DNA of 19,096 nucleotides from Lachnospiraceae bacterium (GCA_021770615.1 JAETQR010000053.1:1-19096), one strand, 5' to 3'. Shown: positions 5,971 to 13,539, counted from the stretch's first letter. Notes: generated by a model not told the origin, from the sequence alone. Numbers and translations are program-made.

Positions 5971-8553
5971 TTGCAAAAGGAGCAATTTGACATTACGGGT
6001 ATGACCTGTTCCGCCTGCTCTGCAAGAATTGAGAAAAGCGTGGCGAAGCTGCCGGGAATAAAGGAGGTATCCGTAAACCTGCTAAAAAACAGTATGGTTG
6101 CTTCTTATGATGAGTCTGTTTTGGATACGGAGGGAATTGTGCAGGCAGTTGAAAAAGCCGGGTACGGGGCATTTCCCAAATCGGTTCAGAATAAGAAGCA
6201 GACTGTAAATGCTTCTACGAAGCGAACAGCACAGCCGGAAGCAAACACAGCACAGAAAGAATATGCGCAGATGAAAAAGCGGCTGCTTCTGTCGGCGTTG
6301 TTTACCATTCCATTGTTCTACATATCTATGGGGCATATGATGGGGTGGATACTTCCGGAGGGGTTGCTCGGCATGGAAAATGCGATGAGTTTTGCATTTA
6401 CGCAGTTCCTGTTGCTGATTCCGGTAGTGTTTATCAACTTTAAATATTACCGTATGGGTTTTAAGACGCTGTTTCATGGTTCACCGAATATGGATTCCCT
6501 GATTGCCATTGGTTCCGGGGCGGCAATCGTCTATGGCATCTACGCCATTTATAAAATCGGCATAGGGTTCGGGCATGGCGATATGGAAACCGTACACAGC
6601 TTTATGATGGATTTGTATTTTGAATCCGCTGGTATGATTCTGACACTTATAACATTGGGTAAGACGTTAGAAGCTCGTGCAAAAGGAAAGACCTCGGATG
6701 CCATTACAAAACTGATGAACCTTGCGCCCAAAACCGCCACAGTGGAGAGGGGTGGAATGGAAATACAGGTTCCGGTAGAGGAAGTACAGGCAGGAGAAAT
6801 TTTAGTTGTAAAAGCGGGGGAGTCCATTCCGGTAGACGGGGTTATCGTGGAAGGCGTTTCTTCTGTGGATGAATCAGCCTTGACCGGGGAGAGCATACCT
6901 GTGGAAAAGCAGACTGGAGATAAAGTAATCGGTGCAACAATCAATAAATCCGGTTATTTTAAAATGCAGGCTACGAAAGTAGGGGATGATACCACACTGG
7001 CACAGATTGTGCGGCTTGTGGATGAAGCAACCAGTTCCAAAGCGCCTATCGCAAAGCTGGCGGATAAGGTCAGCGGGGTATTCGTTCCGGTGGTTATTGG
7101 CATTGCCTTAATTGCAATTATAGTATGGTTGCTTGCGGGGTATGGGTTTGAATTTGCCCTTTCTATTGGTATCTCTATTCTTGTTATATCCTGTCCTTGC
7201 GCACTTGGATTGGCAACACCTACCGCAATCATGGTAGGCACAGGGAAGGGGGCATCAAATGGCATTTTGATTAAGTCGGCGGAAGCTCTGGAGGTAGCGC
7301 ATAACATTGATACGGTTGTTTTGGATAAGACCGGGACAATCACACAGGGAACGCCTGTGGTAACGAATGTGCTTGTAAAAGAGGGAATTTCACAAAATGA
7401 ACTCCTGCAGGTTGCCGCTTCTCTGGAAAAAATGTCGGAACACCCACTTGCGGATGCGATTGTGGAGGAAGCAGAAAAGAATGCTTTAGGTTTTCTGCCT
7501 GTAAATAATTTTAAGCAGATTCCGGGACAGGGAATTATGGGTGAAATCCAAAATGTTATCTGCCTTGCCGGAAACCGCCGCCTGATGTCTGCACAGGGTA
7601 TAGAGGGAGGTGCGCTGCTCCAGCTTGGGGAAGCAATGGCTGTGGACGGAAAAACACCATTATTCTTTGCGAGGGGCGGACAGCTTATCGGTGTGGTGGC
7701 TGTGGCAGATGTGGTAAAGCCTACCAGTAAACAGGCAATACAGGAATTATCCGGCTTGGGAATGGAGGTTGTCATGCTTACCGGGGACAATGCCAAGACT
7801 GCGGAAGCGATCAGAAAGCAGGTGGGCGTAGACCGGGTAGTTGCCGAAGTATTCCCGCAGGATAAGGAAAAGGAAATACGGCGGCTGCAGGAAAAGGGCA
7901 GGAAAGTAGCTATGGTAGGGGATGGCATCAATGATGCGCCTGCGCTTGCAAGGGCAGATGTAGGAATTGCTATCGGGGCAGGTACGGACGTGGCGATTGA
8001 ATCAGCGGATATTGTGTTGATGAAAAGTGACCTCTTGGATGTGTCCACCGCTGTCCAGTTAAGCAAGGCGGTTATCCGCAACATCAAGCAAAACCTGTTT
8101 TGGGCGTTTATCTATAATATCATTGGTATTCCGGTTGCGGCGGGGGTATTTTACCTGTCCTTCGGCTTGAAGTTAAACCCAATGATCGGAGCCTTTGCAA
8201 TGAGTTTCAGCTCTGTCTTTGTGGTATCAAATGCTCTGCGGCTTCGCTGGTTCAAAGCAAAGCATCTTGCAAGACCGGAACAGGAAGAAACATATAACAG
8301 CAGTCAGATAATTTTATCAAAAAAAGGTGAAGGAGAAAAGAACATGGAAAAATTATTGAAGATTGAAGGAATGGTTTGCGGAAACTGTGTAAAACACGTT
8401 TCTAAGGCGTTAATGGAGATTGAGGGCGTTTCAGATGTCACAGTGCAACTGGAAGCAAAAACGGCATTGGTACAGATGCGCCATGTGGTATCAGAGGACA
8501 GGTTGAAAACAGCAGTTGAAGATGCTGGCTATCAGCTTATAAGTGTTCAGTAG
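5971..8553 (+). CDS. copA: Copper-transporting P1B-1 ATPase CopA with a C-terminal CopZ-like fusion
   Basis: An 860-aa Cu(I)-exporting ATPase of the cytoplasmic membrane. Domains in order: N-terminal HMA with MTCSAC (C13, C16); Lys-rich linker 70-100; membrane helices from about 103; TGES (305-308); CPC (408-410); DKTGTIT (452-458); SEHP (489-492); GDGINDAP (650-657); the copper signatures YN (715-716) and MSFSS (744-748). After the last helix comes a hydrophilic linker (762-791), then a second HMA domain (792-860) with MVCGNC (C803, C806). Most bacterial CopA proteins end near residue 765. The start is TTG with AGAAGGG six bases upstream, which keeps the first HMA domain whole. The extra domain begins at an internal ATG with its own ribosome site. 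csoR follows 11 bp after the stop. Confidence 0.95.
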   Translation: MQKEQFDITGMTCSACSARIEKSVAKLPGIKEVSVNLLKNSMVASYDESVLDTEGIVQAVEKAGYGAFPKSVQNKKQTVNASTKRTAQPEANTAQKEYAQMKKRLLLSALFTIPLFYISMGHMMGWILPEGLLGMENAMSFAFTQFLLLIPVVFINFKYYRMGFKTLFHGSPNMDSLIAIGSGAAIVYGIYAIYKIGIGFGHGDMETVHSFMMDLYFESAGMILTLITLGKTLEARAKGKTSDAITKLMNLAPKTATVERGGMEIQVPVEEVQAGEILVVKAGESIPVDGVIVEGVSSVDESALTGESIPVEKQTGDKVIGATINKSGYFKMQATKVGDDTTLAQIVRLVDEATSSKAPIAKLADKVSGVFVPVVIGIALIAIIVWLLAGYGFEFALSIGISILVISCPCALGLATPTAIMVGTGKGASNGILIKSAEALEVAHNIDTVVLDKTGTITQGTPVVTNVLVKEGISQNELLQVAASLEKMSEHPLADAIVEEAEKNALGFLPVNNFKQIPGQGIMGEIQNVICLAGNRRLMSAQGIEGGALLQLGEAMAVDGKTPLFFARGGQLIGVVAVADVVKPTSKQAIQELSGLGMEVVMLTGDNAKTAEAIRKQVGVDRVVAEVFPQDKEKEIRRLQEKGRKVAMVGDGINDAPALARADVGIAIGAGTDVAIESADIVLMKSDLLDVSTAVQLSKAVIRNIKQNLFWAFIYNIIGIPVAAGVFYLSFGLKLNPMIGAFAMSFSSVFVVSNALRLRWFKAKHLARPEQEETYNSSQIILSKKGEGEKNMEKLLKIEGMVCGNCVKHVSKALMEIEGVSDVTVQLEAKTALVQMRHVVSEDRLKTAVEDAGYQLISVQ
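8317..8553 (+). other. A7 tract, internal ribosome site and embedded CopZ-like reading frame in copA
   Basis: Seven A (8319-8325) lie in zero-frame register A_AAA_AAA. In the -1 frame the next codons are AGG and TGA (8328-8330), so a -1 slip ends CopA four residues after Ser783. AGGAG (8331-8335) lies eight bases before an in-frame ATG (8344). From this ATG, 69 residues encode a complete HMA protein ([15 protein letters not shown]...), the usual length of free CopZ. The arrangement looks like an ancestral copA-stop-SD-copZ junction fused by loss of one A, or a programmed slip site. Separate CopZ production by internal initiation is plausible. Confidence 0.6.
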
Positions 8554-8564
8554 CCGGGTTGCCT

Positions 8565-8828
8565 ATGAAAGCGAAAAAAGGAAATGTTACCCATAAACTG
8601 AAAATTGCGAAAGGTCAGTTAGACGGTATCCTGCAAATGATAGAGGAAGATCGTTACTGCGTGGATATATCAAATCAGCTTTTAGCGACACAGGCACTAT
8701 TAAAGAGTGCTAACCAACAGATTTTACAGGCACATATCCGTAACTGTGTCCGGGAAGCGTTACAGACCGATGTGGAAAACCCGAAACTGGAGGAAGCGTT
8801 GCAGCTATTGGAAAAAATGGTGCAATAG
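8565..8828 (+). CDS. csoR: CsoR-family copper-sensing repressor
   Basis: An 87-aa all-helical DUF156 repressor. The Cu(I) ligands are all present: Cys in RYCVDI, then His and Cys in AHIRNC, spacing C-X24-H-X3-C as in the founding copper sensors. In the reading from TTG 8559 these are C34, H59 and C63. RLxxAxGQxxGI-type conservation is seen as KLKIAKGQLDGILQMIEE. The start is uncertain: ATG 8565 is preferred over TTG 8559, but neither has a good ribosome site, and the gene begins 11 bp after copA, so translational coupling is likely. It should bind apo to the dyad upstream of copA and release with Cu(I). FrmR and CstR relatives differ in the third ligand, so CsoR is favoured. Confidence 0.92.
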   Translation: MKAKKGNVTHKLKIAKGQLDGILQMIEEDRYCVDISNQLLATQALLKSANQQILQAHIRNCVREALQTDVENPKLEEALQLLEKMVQ

Positions 8829-8841
8829 AACAGATATTTCC

Positions 8842-8925
8842 GATTGGAGCAATAGTCCTTCGGATAAGAGCAGACAAAAGGGATTGACTTTTAATATACT
8901 CTATATGGTTAGGCATGGCTAATAT
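8842..8925 (+). promoter_or_regulatory. MATE-A promoter with AraC-like half-sites and GGCAT dyad
   Basis: GATTGGAGCA (8842-8851) and GATAAGAGCA (8863-8872) are direct repeats exactly 21 bp apart. The second abuts a weak -35 (AGACAA 8872-8877) with a 17-bp spacer to TATACT (8895-8900), an arrangement like class II AraC activation. Immediately downstream is TTAGGCATGGCTAA (8909-8922), a 14-bp palindrome with one mismatched pair. A TTGACT at 8884 has no well-spaced -10. Confidence 0.5.
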
Positions 8926-8945
8926 AGATATAAGGAGGAAACATG

Positions 8946-10307
8946 ATGAAGCAGTCACTTGATACAAGGACAAAATTATTGACGAAAAGTCCGTTTCCCC
9001 TCATGCTGGAGCTTAGTATACCTGCGGTTCTTGGCATGGTGGTTGTAGGGCTTTATAACATGATGGATTCTATTTTTGTAGGGCAGATGGTAGGCGCAGC
9101 GCAAATGGGGGCGGTATCCGTATCTTATCCGTTTACGCTCATCAATGCGGGTTCGGCGGCGATGTTGGGGGTAGGCTCTGCTTCGGTGCTATCTCGTGCG
9201 ATTGGAAAGAAGGATCAGGACACCGTAAAAAAGATTATGGGAAACCTGATTGCAATGGTGCTTCTGCTGTCTGTTATTTACACTGTGATAGGTATGGCAT
9301 TTACCCGCCAGCTTTTATCTCTGGCAGGCGCAAGCGACAATATCCTGAACTATGCGGAAAAGTATCTGCGTATTGTGTTTGCAGGAAGCCTGTTTGTGAA
9401 CTTCTTCCAGAGTGCGAATATGGTCATTCGTGGGGAAGGGCAGCTTAAAAAGGCAATGGCTATTATAGCAAGCGGGGCAATCCTGAACATTATCCTTGAT
9501 CCGATTTTTATTACGTTTTTAAAGCCTTACGGGTTGGGAGTGGAAGCGGCTGCGTATGCAACGATTTTTTCACAGTTTATTCAGGCGGTGATTACATTAT
9601 GGTATTTTAAGAAGAAAAGCGTAAATGTAAAAATCGGACGGATACATATTGACGGGGAATTACTGCCGCAGGTTCTGGCGGTTGGGGTTTCTGCTTTGCT
9701 GATGCAGGTTTTGACACTGGTACAGCAGACAGTGATTTATCGTGTGGCATCTGTGTATGGCGGGGAAAATTCGCAGATATTGTTAGGAGCTGCACTGCGT
9801 TTCTGGAACTTCTCGTTTGTTCCTCTTTGGGGTATCAGTCAGGGATTTCAGCCAGCCGCAGGGACAAACTACGGTGCGAAAGATTATGACCGGGTAAAGA
9901 AATTGACAGGTGTATTCATTACGGCGGCAACAGTGTTGTCCTTACTGTTCTACATTCCGGTTGAATTATTCCCGGATAAGGTGCTTTCTATGTTTATTAC
10001 AACACCGGGCGTGGCGGCTTCGGGGGCAACGAATTTCCGGATCATGTTCAGTACCTATATTTTACAGGGTAGTTTCCTGATTGCGGTAACGCTGTTCCAG
10101 TCGTTAGGAAAGGCAAATAAGGCTACTTGGCTGGTATTGTTCCGGCAGATTATTTTGTTTATCCCGCTTTGTGTGGTTTTGCCGATGATTGGCGGTATGG
10201 GGATTCGTGGTGTCTGGCTTGCGATTGCCCTGACCGATGCGGTTCTGGTTGTGATTACGGTTTTGATGATGCTTTCAGAGTTTCGCAAGATGCCGGAAAC
10301 AAAATAG
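8946..10307 (+). CDS. MATE-family multidrug efflux transporter (module A)
   Basis: A 453-aa MATE antiporter with about twelve membrane helices arranged as two six-helix halves, exporting drugs or metabolites in exchange for Na+ or H+. Family features: SIPAVLGMVVVGLYNMMDSIFVG in helix 1, the GxGSASVLSRAIGKKD loop after helix 2, and a second-half counterpart (WGISQGFQPAAGTNYGAKDYDRVKKL). Length is standard. ATG 8946 is chosen over the adjacent ATG 8943 because AAGGAGG (8932-8938) is then seven bases away. It lies between the copper operon and an AraC gene and has its own promoter and terminator. The cargo is unknown; control by the downstream AraC protein is inferred from shared half-sites. Confidence 0.92.
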   Translation: MKQSLDTRTKLLTKSPFPLMLELSIPAVLGMVVVGLYNMMDSIFVGQMVGAAQMGAVSVSYPFTLINAGSAAMLGVGSASVLSRAIGKKDQDTVKKIMGNLIAMVLLLSVIYTVIGMAFTRQLLSLAGASDNILNYAEKYLRIVFAGSLFVNFFQSANMVIRGEGQLKKAMAIIASGAILNIILDPIFITFLKPYGLGVEAAAYATIFSQFIQAVITLWYFKKKSVNVKIGRIHIDGELLPQVLAVGVSALLMQVLTLVQQTVIYRVASVYGGENSQILLGAALRFWNFSFVPLWGISQGFQPAAGTNYGAKDYDRVKKLTGVFITAATVLSLLFYIPVELFPDKVLSMFITTPGVAASGATNFRIMFSTYILQGSFLIAVTLFQSLGKANKATWLVLFRQIILFIPLCVVLPMIGGMGIRGVWLAIALTDAVLVVITVLMMLSEFRKMPETK

Positions 10308-10325
10308 AGTAAGGAAATGTATATT

Positions 10326-10366
10326 GAGCCGATACTTTGTTTGATAAGGTATTGGCTCTTTTCTTT
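10326..10366 (+). terminator. Terminator after MATE-A
   Basis: A 10-bp stem with one G:T pair (10326-10335 with 10349-10358), 13-nt loop, then TTTTCTTT. It separates the pump gene from the araC promoter. Confidence 0.75.
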
Positions 10367-10368
10367 GT

Positions 10369-10431
10369 TTGCACAATCGGTGGAGATAGAATATAATTCT
10401 AATTGGAGTGTAAATTCTACCGATTGGAGCA
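10369..10431 (+). promoter_or_regulatory. araC promoter with two AraC-like half-sites
   Basis: TTGCAC (10369-10374), 17-bp spacer, TATAAT (10392-10397). Downstream are AATTGGAGTG (10401-10410) and GATTGGAGCA (10422-10431), spaced 21 bp and over the likely start of transcription, as expected for autorepression. The same half-site appears at MATE-A (8842). Confidence 0.65.
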
Positions 10432-10438
10432 GTATATT

Positions 10439-11485
10439 ATGAAGAAAAGATATATAATAGAGGATGCCAAAAAACATCTGGCGGAACAGATTAACAGTAT
10501 AGAAGGAATAGAGAGGACTGCCATGCAGGAAAACTTAGTGAAAAACACAAAAGGGCTGTCTGCGGTTGTTCCAAAGGATAATGACGGGTATTGTACGGTC
10601 TATAAAATGGATTGTGCCGATGGTTTAGGACTGATGACAGTTTATCAGGTTTATCCGGGCATACAGCTTATTTACAATGATTTTGAAGCAACAGGCTGTG
10701 AATGGGAAGGTACGCTTGGGAAGAATATACTGGAAATCAACCATTGCAGAGAAGGGCGTGAGGGAAGCAAATTGTTAAGCGGTTCCTGTCTGTATCTTGG
10801 GGAGGGTGATATGTCCATTCATACAATGGATAACTGTGCTTCCGAAATGGCGTTTCCATTAAAGCATTACCGGGGAATTTCCGTTGTTATCAATTTGGAG
10901 CTGGTATCAGAATATCCGCCGCAGACTTTGGCAGAAAGCGGAATTGATATATTGGAATTTAAGGAAAAGTTTTGTGCAGATGGAAACTGCTTTATTATGC
11001 GGGCGAAGGATGAAATCGAGCATATCTTTTCGGAGCTTTATTCTGTGCCGGACTGTCTGCAAAAGCCATATTTTAAGCTAAAGGTGCAGGAGCTTCTTCT
11101 TTTCCTCTGCATGGTGGACGTAACAAAAGAGAAACAGCGGGAAATGTATACTTCGCCGCAGGTGGAGATTGTCAAGGAAATCCATAAAAAGTTAATTTCC
11201 AACTTGCAGGAGCGTTTTACGATTGAGGAACTTTCCAAAGAATACCTTATCAATACAGCTACTTTAAAAGCCACATTTAAAGGGATTTATGGACAGCCTA
11301 TCGGAACTTATATGAAAGAATACCGCATGAAACAGGCGGCTGTGCTTCTAAGGCAGACGAAAAGCACAATAGCGGAGATCGCAAATCAGGTGGGATATGA
11401 GAACCAGAGCAAGTTTTCAACAGCTTTTCGGGATATATTGAAGATAACACCTGCAGAATATCGCAAACAAAATGCCAGTGAATAA
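10439..11485 (+). CDS. AraC-family transcriptional regulator
   Basis: A 348-aa one-component regulator. The C-terminal 100 residues form the two-helix-turn-helix AraC domain (ERFTIEELSKEYLINTATLKATFKGIYG, then AEIANQVGYENQSKFSTAFRDILKITPAEYRK). The N-terminal part is a predicted ligand-binding domain containing EINHCREGREGS and YLGEGDMSI, a pattern seen in PchR/YbtA-like AraC proteins, and it has many cysteines. ATG 10439 is chosen because GGAG lies nine bases upstream; the longer form would start at a TTG inside the operator region. It follows MATE-A and precedes a winged-helix gene. It probably activates MATE-A and represses itself, on the basis of 21-bp spaced repeats at both promoters. 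Inducer unknown. Confidence 0.9.
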   Translation: MKKRYIIEDAKKHLAEQINSIEGIERTAMQENLVKNTKGLSAVVPKDNDGYCTVYKMDCADGLGLMTVYQVYPGIQLIYNDFEATGCEWEGTLGKNILEINHCREGREGSKLLSGSCLYLGEGDMSIHTMDNCASEMAFPLKHYRGISVVINLELVSEYPPQTLAESGIDILEFKEKFCADGNCFIMRAKDEIEHIFSELYSVPDCLQKPYFKLKVQELLLFLCMVDVTKEKQREMYTSPQVEIVKEIHKKLISNLQERFTIEELSKEYLINTATLKATFKGIYGQPIGTYMKEYRMKQAAVLLRQTKSTIAEIANQVGYENQSKFSTAFRDILKITPAEYRKQNASE

Positions 11486-11588
11486 ACTGGAACGAGAAGC
11501 AGCATAGCATAATGGGAAGGGAGGTCGTTTTGGAGGTCAGAATGAAGATAAGACAAGTTGGTTTATCAGTGTTAGGCAGGTGGTTATA

Positions 11589-12023
11589 ATGGGTAAGGTG
11601 ATGATACTGTCTTTTTCGGAGGATGAGGAAGAAGTCTGCCAGAGAATGTTGCAGATTATAAGCGAAAGCCCCCGCTTTGAAGGCTGTAATGTGCTTCAAG
11701 TGGAAAAACATCTTAGTATCGGAGAAATGAAACTGAACTTAGCAGAGAAAAATGTGGTCATACATGGTGCGGAGGTTATGCTTACCAATAGGGAGTTTGA
11801 AATACTGTATTTGTTGGCACAAAGTCCCGGCAGGATATTCAGCAAAGAGCAGATCTATGATATTGTCTGGCAGGAACCGTATTCCGGCGATTACAATATT
11901 GTCATGAGCCATATCCGCCACATAAGGGAGAAAATAGAGGACAATCCGGGCAAGCCGCTTTACATACAGACCGTATGGGGCATTGGCTATCGGTTCAACA
12001 AAAATTTAAGCAGCAGTCTGTGA
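11589..12023 (+). CDS. Receiver-less OmpR/PhoB-type winged-helix protein (module A)
   Basis: A 144-aa protein whose C-terminal ~95 residues are an OmpR/PhoB DNA-binding winged helix (LTNREFEILYLLAQSPGRIF, IVWQEPYSGDYNIVMSHIRHI, QTVWGIGYRF). The N-terminal ~40 residues (MGKVMILSFSEDEEEVC...) are too short for a phosphorylatable receiver and lack its Asp pocket, so control must differ from a two-component system; no histidine kinase is nearby. ATG 11589 is used because AGGTGG lies five bases upstream; the GTG at 11580 would overlap that site. A close paralogue of the same length lies in module B at 15142, with a nearly identical DNA-binding half and a divergent N-terminus. The stop is overlapped by a terminator. 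Function unknown. Confidence 0.85.
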   Translation: MGKVMILSFSEDEEEVCQRMLQIISESPRFEGCNVLQVEKHLSIGEMKLNLAEKNVVIHGAEVMLTNREFEILYLLAQSPGRIFSKEQIYDIVWQEPYSGDYNIVMSHIRHIREKIEDNPGKPLYIQTVWGIGYRFNKNLSSSL

Positions 12024-12051
12024 TGTGAAAACAGATTGCTGCTTATTTTTT
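12008..12051 (+). terminator. Terminator overlapping the end of winged-helix gene A
   Basis: A 14-bp stem with one G:T pair (12008-12021 with 12031-12044), 9-nt loop, then T6 at 12046-12051. The left arm is inside the coding end of the winged-helix gene, and the right arm overlaps the end of the converging XRE gene. Confidence 0.85.
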
Positions 12052-12243
12052 GTCCTGTACGCCTAAGAGGTATTCGCAGGATACATGGAAGAACTCTGCC
12101 AGAGCCACCACTTCATAATCCGGGACAAACCTTGTCCCTTTTTCAATCCGTAAAACGGTCAGGTCGCTAAACTCATATCCGGCAAGCTGGAGCTGCTCGG
12201 CAAGGGCTTTCTGTGACAGCTTCCTTTCCGTCCGCAGTTCCAT
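12043..12243 (-). CDS. XRE-family helix-turn-helix regulator, start uncertain (module A)
   Basis: A small Cro/CI-type DNA-binding protein, 66 aa from ATG 12243 (MELRTERKLSQKALAEQLQLAG, RIEKGTRFVPDYEVVALAEFF, CEYLLGV). The usual first helix of the domain extends upstream of this ATG: in-frame codons before it read NLIGQRI, the conserved lead-in to MELR. No ATG, GTG or TTG lies between it and the upstream stop at 12304-12306. An ATT codon at 12300 with GGTGG about six bases before it is the only candidate for a longer start (85 aa). The gene is therefore either read from a rare AUU start, or 5'-damaged. It probably binds the ACTTC-N7-GAAGT dyads just upstream. Confidence 0.75.
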   Translation of the reverse strand: MELRTERKLSQKALAEQLQLAGYEFSDLTVLRIEKGTRFVPDYEVVALAEFFHVSCEYLLGVQDKK

Positions 12244-12315
12244 AATCCTTTGACCGATTAGGTTTTTGGAGTTGTTTTCCTTATTCCAATAGATTTTAAT
12301 ATCCTACCACCAACT

Positions 12316-12385
12316 TTCTAAAGATGAAGTCCCTTACCATTGATTTTACGAAATATTGTTGATAATATACTTCTAAAGATGAAGT
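12316..12385. repeat. Two 15-bp direct repeats with dyad symmetry
   Basis: TTCTAAAGATGAAGT occurs at 12316-12330 and 12371-12385, start-to-start 55 bp. The second copy is extended to a dyad ACTTC-N7-GAAGT (12369-12385); the first keeps ACTT...AAGT. They lie between the XRE gene and the + strand gene at 12480, in position for operators of both. Confidence 0.65.
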
Positions 12386-12479
12386 GTTAGGAAATTATCT
12401 TGTTATTGAGAAATTGGGGATTGATAATACTGCCTGTAAAATACAATATTATTTTTAACAGAGAAAGGTAGAAACAAGC

Positions 12480-12815
12480 ATGAATGAAGTTTTTGAAACA
12501 TTGTCGGATGTCTTTGAGGAACTGCGCAGCGAATCGGAGGACAGGGAGTATTCCGTCCAGACGGAGGAAGCAAAAGCAGCCAGCCGGGAACTGAAAAAGA
12601 AGCAGAAGGCATTTGAAGCATATCTTTCCAAGCTGCCGAAAGAGGACAGGGAGTTTTTGGAGGGCTATATGGATGCGGTGGATCATGCCCATTACAAGGA
12701 GGAACAGCGGGCATATTATCAGGGGATTGTAGATGCTATACAAATATTAGAGGGATTAGGAATAATCCCTAAGACCGAAAAAGTAAGAGAACTACTCAGA
12801 AGAATAGGCAGATAA
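12480..12815 (+). CDS. Small helical protein of unknown function
   Basis: A 111-aa acidic/basic, mostly helical protein without membrane segment or signal peptide. Residues 1-35 are acidic (EVFETLSDVFEELRSESEDRE), 35-60 are Lys/Glu-rich with coiled-coil character, and the C-terminal half (EGYMDAVDHAHYKEEQRAYYQGIVDAIQILEGLGII) resembles the ending of small uncharacterised proteins common in Clostridia mobile elements (DUF6809-like by recollection, not checked). The ribosome site AAAGG is rather far, about twelve bases before the ATG. It is divergent from the XRE gene across the paired dyad repeats and followed by a strong terminator. No function is proposed. Confidence 0.7.
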   Translation: MNEVFETLSDVFEELRSESEDREYSVQTEEAKAASRELKKKQKAFEAYLSKLPKEDREFLEGYMDAVDHAHYKEEQRAYYQGIVDAIQILEGLGIIPKTEKVRELLRRIGR

Positions 12816-12816
12816 T

Positions 12817-12860
12817 AAGAAAGGAGGCTGGCATATTCAGGAGCGAGCCGCCTTTCTTTT
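12817..12860 (+). terminator. Terminator after the small helical gene
   Basis: A 13-bp stem with one mismatch (12817-12829 with 12846-12858), loop of 16, then T-rich. The loop and right arm (GGCATATTC...GAGCCG) resemble the terminator at 15622-15668 of module B, further evidence that the two modules share ancestry. Confidence 0.8.
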
Positions 12861-12892
12861 AAATAAAGCAGTGGATTATTATTGGAAATTAT

Positions 12893-13432
12893 CTATTCAT
12901 TATTTGATGGAAAGTGTTTTTTTAGAGAAGCAATCCATTTTTCGATTGCTTCCACTAAAACATATTGCTGTTGTAAAACTGCCATGCCTGTTTCGGGAAT
13001 ATCCGGAATATTTTCTTTTTCAAGGATGTTTTCCTCTAAATAAGTTTTCAGTGTTTGGATGTTCTTTTCAATGTTATTTACACAAGATTGCTGGATTTCT
13101 GGAGGTAAACTGTCTAAGTTGACAATCACAGCATTAAAGTCTAAAAAAATATGGATAGGTTTAGCGGCGATTTCCAGCATCAGTCTTTCAAATTCCTTAC
13201 TTCCGGCATCGGTAAGGGAATAAACTGCTTTTTCTGGCATTTTCCCTTCTTTTACAATAGTTCCTTTGATAAATCCCTTTTCTTCTAACTGGAGTGCCTT
13301 TTTGTAGATAGACGGGGTGCTTATTTTTACCCATTTGGATATATTGCGGTATTCCACCAGCTTTTGAATATCATAAGCGCCCATAGGCTCTTTTTTTAAC
13401 ATTCCCAATACAATTAAATCAATCGTAGCCAT
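12893..13432 (-). CDS. PadR-family transcriptional regulator
   Basis: A 179-aa PadR-like repressor. The N-terminal winged helix starts MATIDLIVLGMLKKEPMGAYDIQKLV and includes the STPSIYKKALQLEEKGFI recognition region and the KAVYSLTDAG wing. A C-terminal helical dimerisation region follows (EIQQSCVNNIEKNIQTLKTYLEENI and QQQYVLVEAIEKWI), as in PadR proteins with a Vir_act_alpha_C-type tail. ATG 13432 is preferred (AAAGG nine bases upstream); an upstream start adds 26 residues that run through its own promoter. It is divergent from MATE-B, the common PadR/efflux arrangement, with a 21-bp perfect palindrome between. It probably represses MATE-B and is relieved by a drug-like ligand; the ligand is unknown. 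Confidence 0.9.
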   Translation of the reverse strand: MATIDLIVLGMLKKEPMGAYDIQKLVEYRNISKWVKISTPSIYKKALQLEEKGFIKGTIVKEGKMPEKAVYSLTDAGSKEFERLMLEIAAKPIHIFLDFNAVIVNLDSLPPEIQQSCVNNIEKNIQTLKTYLEENILEKENIPDIPETGMAVLQQQYVLVEAIEKWIASLKKHFPSNNE

Positions 13433-13481
13433 TGTGACCAGCCTTTCTCTCTGAATTTTTATGTGTGTTACACTGTAATTT

Positions 13482-13510
13482 ATAGTATTGGATTTTATAG
13501 CTGCTGTCAA
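13482..13510 (-). promoter_or_regulatory. padR-like gene promoter
   Basis: On the minus strand TTGACA (13510-13505), 17-bp spacer, TACTAT (13487-13482). Confidence 0.65.
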
Positions 13511-13539
13511 GAAACAGAAAAGAAAATATCATTACTCTC

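Noticed and set aside
6954..8087. A 377-aa open frame antisense to copA
   Set aside because: It is fully contained in copA in an antisense frame, rich in Ser/Ile/Pro as expected for a complement of coding sequence, and has no ribosome site; the copA motifs prove the sense strand.
8884..8889. TTGACT as the -35 of MATE-A
   Set aside because: No acceptable -10 lies 16-18 bp downstream; AGACAA/TATACT with correct spacing and adjacent AraC half-sites is a better fit.
12387..12743. Minus-strand frames opposite the 111-aa gene
   Set aside because: Shadows; the + strand gene has a plausible ribosome site, a terminator and sensible composition.
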